This document shows positions 61,241 to 64,000 of a stretch of 64,000 nt of DNA, piece by piece (the stretch's first letter is position 1; each line of letters begins with the position of its first letter). The notes below the pieces were generated by a model. The model saw only the letters and a program-made list of their open reading frames with translations. It ran no database searches and was not told the DNA's origin. The position numbers were made by a program, and so were the translations under genes. Source of the DNA: Unio delphinus (taxonomy: Eukaryota > Mollusca > Bivalvia > Unionida > Unionidae); assembly GCA_029339505.1 (NCBI GenBank), contig JAQISU010000109.1, forward strand, positions 834,001 through 898,000, read 5' to 3'.

Positions 61241-62770
61241 GTGGTGGCTACCGTCGTGACGGAAGAATCCAACGACAACGCAGGGCAGGCGGAAGTACTC
61301 CCTAGTTGTCCGTTGACGAGGGAGGAAACCTACGTCGACGTCACACTTGACGTTACGTTAACGTCAGACCAACGTAAAGAGGTGGAGTCGGTACTTCAAG
61401 AATATTCGAGCGTCTTAACAGAGAGACCGGGGAGGACAGAGCTGGAGGAGTTCTCTTTGAAGCTGCTGGACGAGAACCCAGTAAAGTTAAGACTATATCC
61501 GTTGCCGAACGCGAAGTTAGAAGCGGTCCGTAAGGAAGTTGAAACTATGTTAGACTTGGGTATTATCGAACCAAGCGAGTCGGCGTATAGCTCTCCTGTT
61601 GTACTGGTCCAGAAGAAGGATGGGGCACACAGATTTTGTGTTGACTACCGAAAGTTAAACCGAATCACAGAATTCCAGGTAGAACTTTTACCTGACCCTG
61701 AGTCTATTTTCGCAGGAGTAACCCATGCTAAATATTTTTCTAAGATCGATCTGTCCAAAGGATACTGGCAAATTCCAGTCCGTAGTGAAGACAGAGCAAA
61801 ACTCGCCTTTGCAACTCCAGATGGGACTTACCAGTGGGTGGTCATGCCATTCGGGGTGCAGAATGCGCCCAGTGTCTTCACCCGTATGATGCGGAAATTC
61901 CTTGAACCATTGTGGGGGATGGGAGTTTCCAACTTCATGGACGATCTTCTATTAGCTACATCTACATGGGAAGAACACATACTTTTGCTGAAAAACGTCT
62001 TAGAACGACTACGACAAACCCGACTGACCGCACGACCATCGAAGTGCCATATAGGGTTCAGACAATTAGACTACCTAGGACATACCCTCAGCGAGGACAC
62101 GTTAAAACCAGAGAGTTCAAAGGTCGAACAACTTAGGGACGCATTACGACCAACTAATAAGACTGAAGTTAGATCTTTTCTAGGTTTGGCAGGATACTAT
62201 AGGAGATATGTGGCAAATTTTAGTGCTATTGCAAGTCCATTGACTGACTTGACTCGGAAAAAAGAGCCGACCCAAGTAGTATGGACAGACGCATGTGAAC
62301 GCGCATTTCAGACGCTAAAAGACAGACTGACGTCAGACACCATAGTTAAGTTACCTGACGTGACACGGGATTTTGTTTTGAGGACAGATGCTTGTGATAG
62401 AGGTTTAGGGGCAGTGTTACTGCAAGAACACGAGGGAAGCTTATTCCCAGTTGCGTATGGAAGTAGGAAACTGTCAAATGCGGAAATTAATTATTCAGTG
62501 TCGGAGAAAGAATGTTTGGCGATTATATTTGGAATAACTAAGTTCCAACGGTATCTGTATGGTAGGAAGTTTACTTTAGAAACAGATCATCAACCACTGG
62601 CTTATTTAGACCAGGCGAAATTAACTAATGGTCGATTAATGAGATGGTCACTGTTTCTACAACAGTATCAGATTCTAGTGCGATACATCAAAGGCAGGGA
62701 TAATGTAGGAGCGGATTGTTTAAGTCGGTTAGGAATGGCTGAAGTGAATAGGTCGCCTAAGGACATGTAA
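61241..62770 (+). CDS. pol: Reverse transcriptase and RNase H of the Gmr1-like element
   Basis: The frame continues from integrase to a stop at 62768-62770. The RT has the Gypsy entry block LDLGIIEPSESAYSSPVVLV, the first catalytic Asp in FSKIDLSKGYWQI, and FMDD at 61934-61945, the usual YxDD site with Phe in place of Tyr. RNase H follows with DACDRGLGAVLLQ, the Glu in SEKECLAI and Asp in ETDHQPL. No integrase or chromodomain follows; the frame ends about 60 bp before the polypurine tract. The domain itself looks intact, but the upstream breaks mean the polyprotein cannot be made whole from this copy. Confidence 0.93.
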   Translation: MVATVVTEESNDNAGQAEVLPSCPLTREETYVDVTLDVTLTSDQRKEVESVLQEYSSVLTERPGRTELEEFSLKLLDENPVKLRLYPLPNAKLEAVRKEVETMLDLGIIEPSESAYSSPVVLVQKKDGAHRFCVDYRKLNRITEFQVELLPDPESIFAGVTHAKYFSKIDLSKGYWQIPVRSEDRAKLAFATPDGTYQWVVMPFGVQNAPSVFTRMMRKFLEPLWGMGVSNFMDDLLLATSTWEEHILLLKNVLERLRQTRLTARPSKCHIGFRQLDYLGHTLSEDTLKPESSKVEQLRDALRPTNKTEVRSFLGLAGYYRRYVANFSAIASPLTDLTRKKEPTQVVWTDACERAFQTLKDRLTSDTIVKLPDVTRDFVLRTDACDRGLGAVLLQEHEGSLFPVAYGSRKLSNAEINYSVSEKECLAIIFGITKFQRYLYGRKFTLETDHQPLAYLDQAKLTNGRLMRWSLFLQQYQILVRYIKGRDNVGADCLSRLGMAEVNRSPKDM

Positions 62771-62828
62771 CGGGAGCAGTATAGATCACCGAAAAATTTG
62801 GGAGAGTAAAAATACCGATTTTTCTCTT

Positions 62829-62840
62829 AGAAGGGGGTAA
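62829..62840 (+). other. Polypurine tract
   Basis: AGAAGGGGGTAA immediately before the TGTC start of the 3' LTR, the expected primer for plus-strand DNA synthesis. Confidence 0.8.
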
Positions 62841-64000
62841 TGTCAAGTGCCAAATTTTTCGTCAGTGACATCCAGTAATTAATTCGTAGGCTAGCCGACA
62901 ATCAACTGTCTTGGAGTAGAGTTTGGAACGAAAAAAATGTTAGTTTAACTCGGTCAGACTGTTACAATAATTAGAGCAAAAACGGACTGAGTGTTTCACA
63001 CGTTAAAATTATGGGATTACTCACGCAGAGCTTTCAAAAATGATTGAGAAAATGATAAGGTGATATTTCGATCCTAAGTGGCATTTTTGGCATCTTGATA
63101 GACGGTTTTCAGAAGGTCAGTAAGAATAGCATTTATTCCGATTGGGCGAATGCATAGGGAAGGGGGGGGGGTGTCAGACCCCAGAATCGGGGAAATATAT
63201 ACTTCGTATCAAACGATGTTAGTCAGTCTAGGAAGACCTCTGCAAGAGAGGAAATAAAAACTACATAGAGAAGACTCCGTACGTCTTTGAAAGACAGACG
63301 TTCGTAAATTAATTGTGGTTCCGGGAAACTGAATGTGGAACGATTGTAAGACGCCAAAAACACAAGGTATTTAACTCAAATTCACCTTTATTATGATGTA
63401 ATGTATATGCTGTTTATCTTTGGCATAGATGCATAATGTATCGATACTACGATACAAATAGTTCAGTATTACATTGATTTAATAACGTACTTTGATATGT
63501 TTCTTTGTTACAGATGCATGATGTGTTCATATTTTGTATGGATAGTCGGTTTTACAGTGATTTAATAATGTATTTTGAATTCTGAATTAGCATTTTTACC
63601 TTATATACTTAGGTAGGCAAATGGGTGGTGTAGAAAAACCCGCCGTGTACATTTATGATTGGAAGATGTTACATTAATTTGAATTGATCATATTAGTAAA
63701 TATGGATTGTGTGTTATGTTATATTGCCTCACTTTACGTAATGATTTACGGGAATATATGACTTTCCCGAATTCTGATGTCGATAATTAGCAGTATAGCT
63801 CTATTGATCTGAAACCATGTATAGAATTTGTTAGCCGTATAAATGATAACACTGATAGTAAGATCTAATTGTTCGAACATGAAGACGGACGAACAATCGC
63901 AACTCTGAAAGTAACGAGATACTTAGGGCGTTTTACCCTTTTCTTTCACAAGGAAAATAGTTTATCTGGCAAGAGTGAGAATCAGCGAGAAGTCAAAGGA
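62841..64000 (+). repeat. 3' LTR, truncated by the window end
   Basis: Aligns with 36292 onward with about a dozen substitutions and a few indels, including a longer G run at about 63162-63170 and a missing C near 63050. The last visible bases match about 37490-37500 of the 5' copy, so at least 1160 bp of LTR are present. Confidence 0.93.

Larger units (their letters stand above)
36292..64000 (+). mobile_element. Ty3/Gypsy LTR retrotransposon, Gmr1-like (integrase before RT), continuing past the window
   Basis: Two direct copies of a long terminal repeat begin with TGTCAAGTGCCAAATTTTTC at 36292 and 62841. Between them are gag with a CCHC knuckle, an aspartic protease, integrase, reverse transcriptase and RNase H, in that order, and a polypurine tract immediately before the 3' LTR. 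Integrase upstream of RT within a Gypsy-type pol is the arrangement known from Gmr1-like elements; other Gypsy elements have it last. Aligned parts of the two LTRs differ at roughly a dozen positions in about 1.2 kb, so the insertion is fairly young. The copy is dead: gag has two frame breaks, the integrase has a stop, and a 19.8 kb element splits the protease. Without that insert the visible element would be about 7.9 kb. The right target duplication lies outside the window. Confidence 0.92.

Overview
The window looks like AT-rich genomic DNA of an invertebrate animal. A lophotrochozoan, probably a mollusc, is my best guess. The basis is an Msx homeobox gene with the usual two-exon layout, very abundant tetranucleotide and dinucleotide microsatellites, many unrelated minisatellite arrays, and a mix of animal mobile elements (Ty3/Gypsy, Penelope-like, tRNA-derived SINE, MITEs, Polinton-type DNA polymerase). 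The species assignment is inference. Only one host gene is convincing.

Layout. 1-8.7 kb is non-coding DNA with microsatellites, a degenerate 29-30 bp satellite (4.7-6.3 kb), a SINE-like fragment and a 27-bp minisatellite (7.4-8.6 kb). 8.9-18.3 kb on the minus strand is an Msx-class homeobox gene. Its two coding exons are separated by an 8.5 kb intron that carries at least five tandem arrays, including about 46 copies of a 45-bp unit that grade into related 42-bp arrays. 18.3-36.3 kb is gene-poor. It holds two kinds of MITE-like elements, more minisatellites (41-bp, 75-bp, about 33-bp), a compound pentanucleotide array, a Gypsy integrase fragment and a Penelope-like GIY-YIG remnant.

36.3-64.0 kb is a nested transposon. 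The outer element is a Ty3/Gypsy LTR retrotransposon with the unusual pol order protease-integrase-RT-RNase H (the Gmr1-like arrangement). Its gag and integrase are damaged, and its 3' LTR runs off the window. Inserted into its protease domain is a 19.8 kb, almost perfectly palindromic element at 39991-59814. It is flanked by a 6-bp target duplication (GTCGGG) and begins with AGTAGT. Each 9.9 kb arm carries one complete 1355-codon protein-primed family B DNA polymerase reading outward, subterminal repeats and an internal 1.33-kb tandem duplication. The arms meet at a 16-bp AT-rich spacer. The 6-bp target duplication, the AG terminus and the polymerase are Polinton/Maverick features, but I see no integrase, ATPase, protease or capsid gene.

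The simplest reading is a snapback (symmetrically duplicated) Polinton derivative mobilised in trans. The arms differ by 12 residues in the polymerase and in microsatellite lengths. The flanks on the two sides are different, consecutive parts of the retrotransposon. Both facts argue against a read-folding artefact. This palindromic replicon is the most interesting object in the window.
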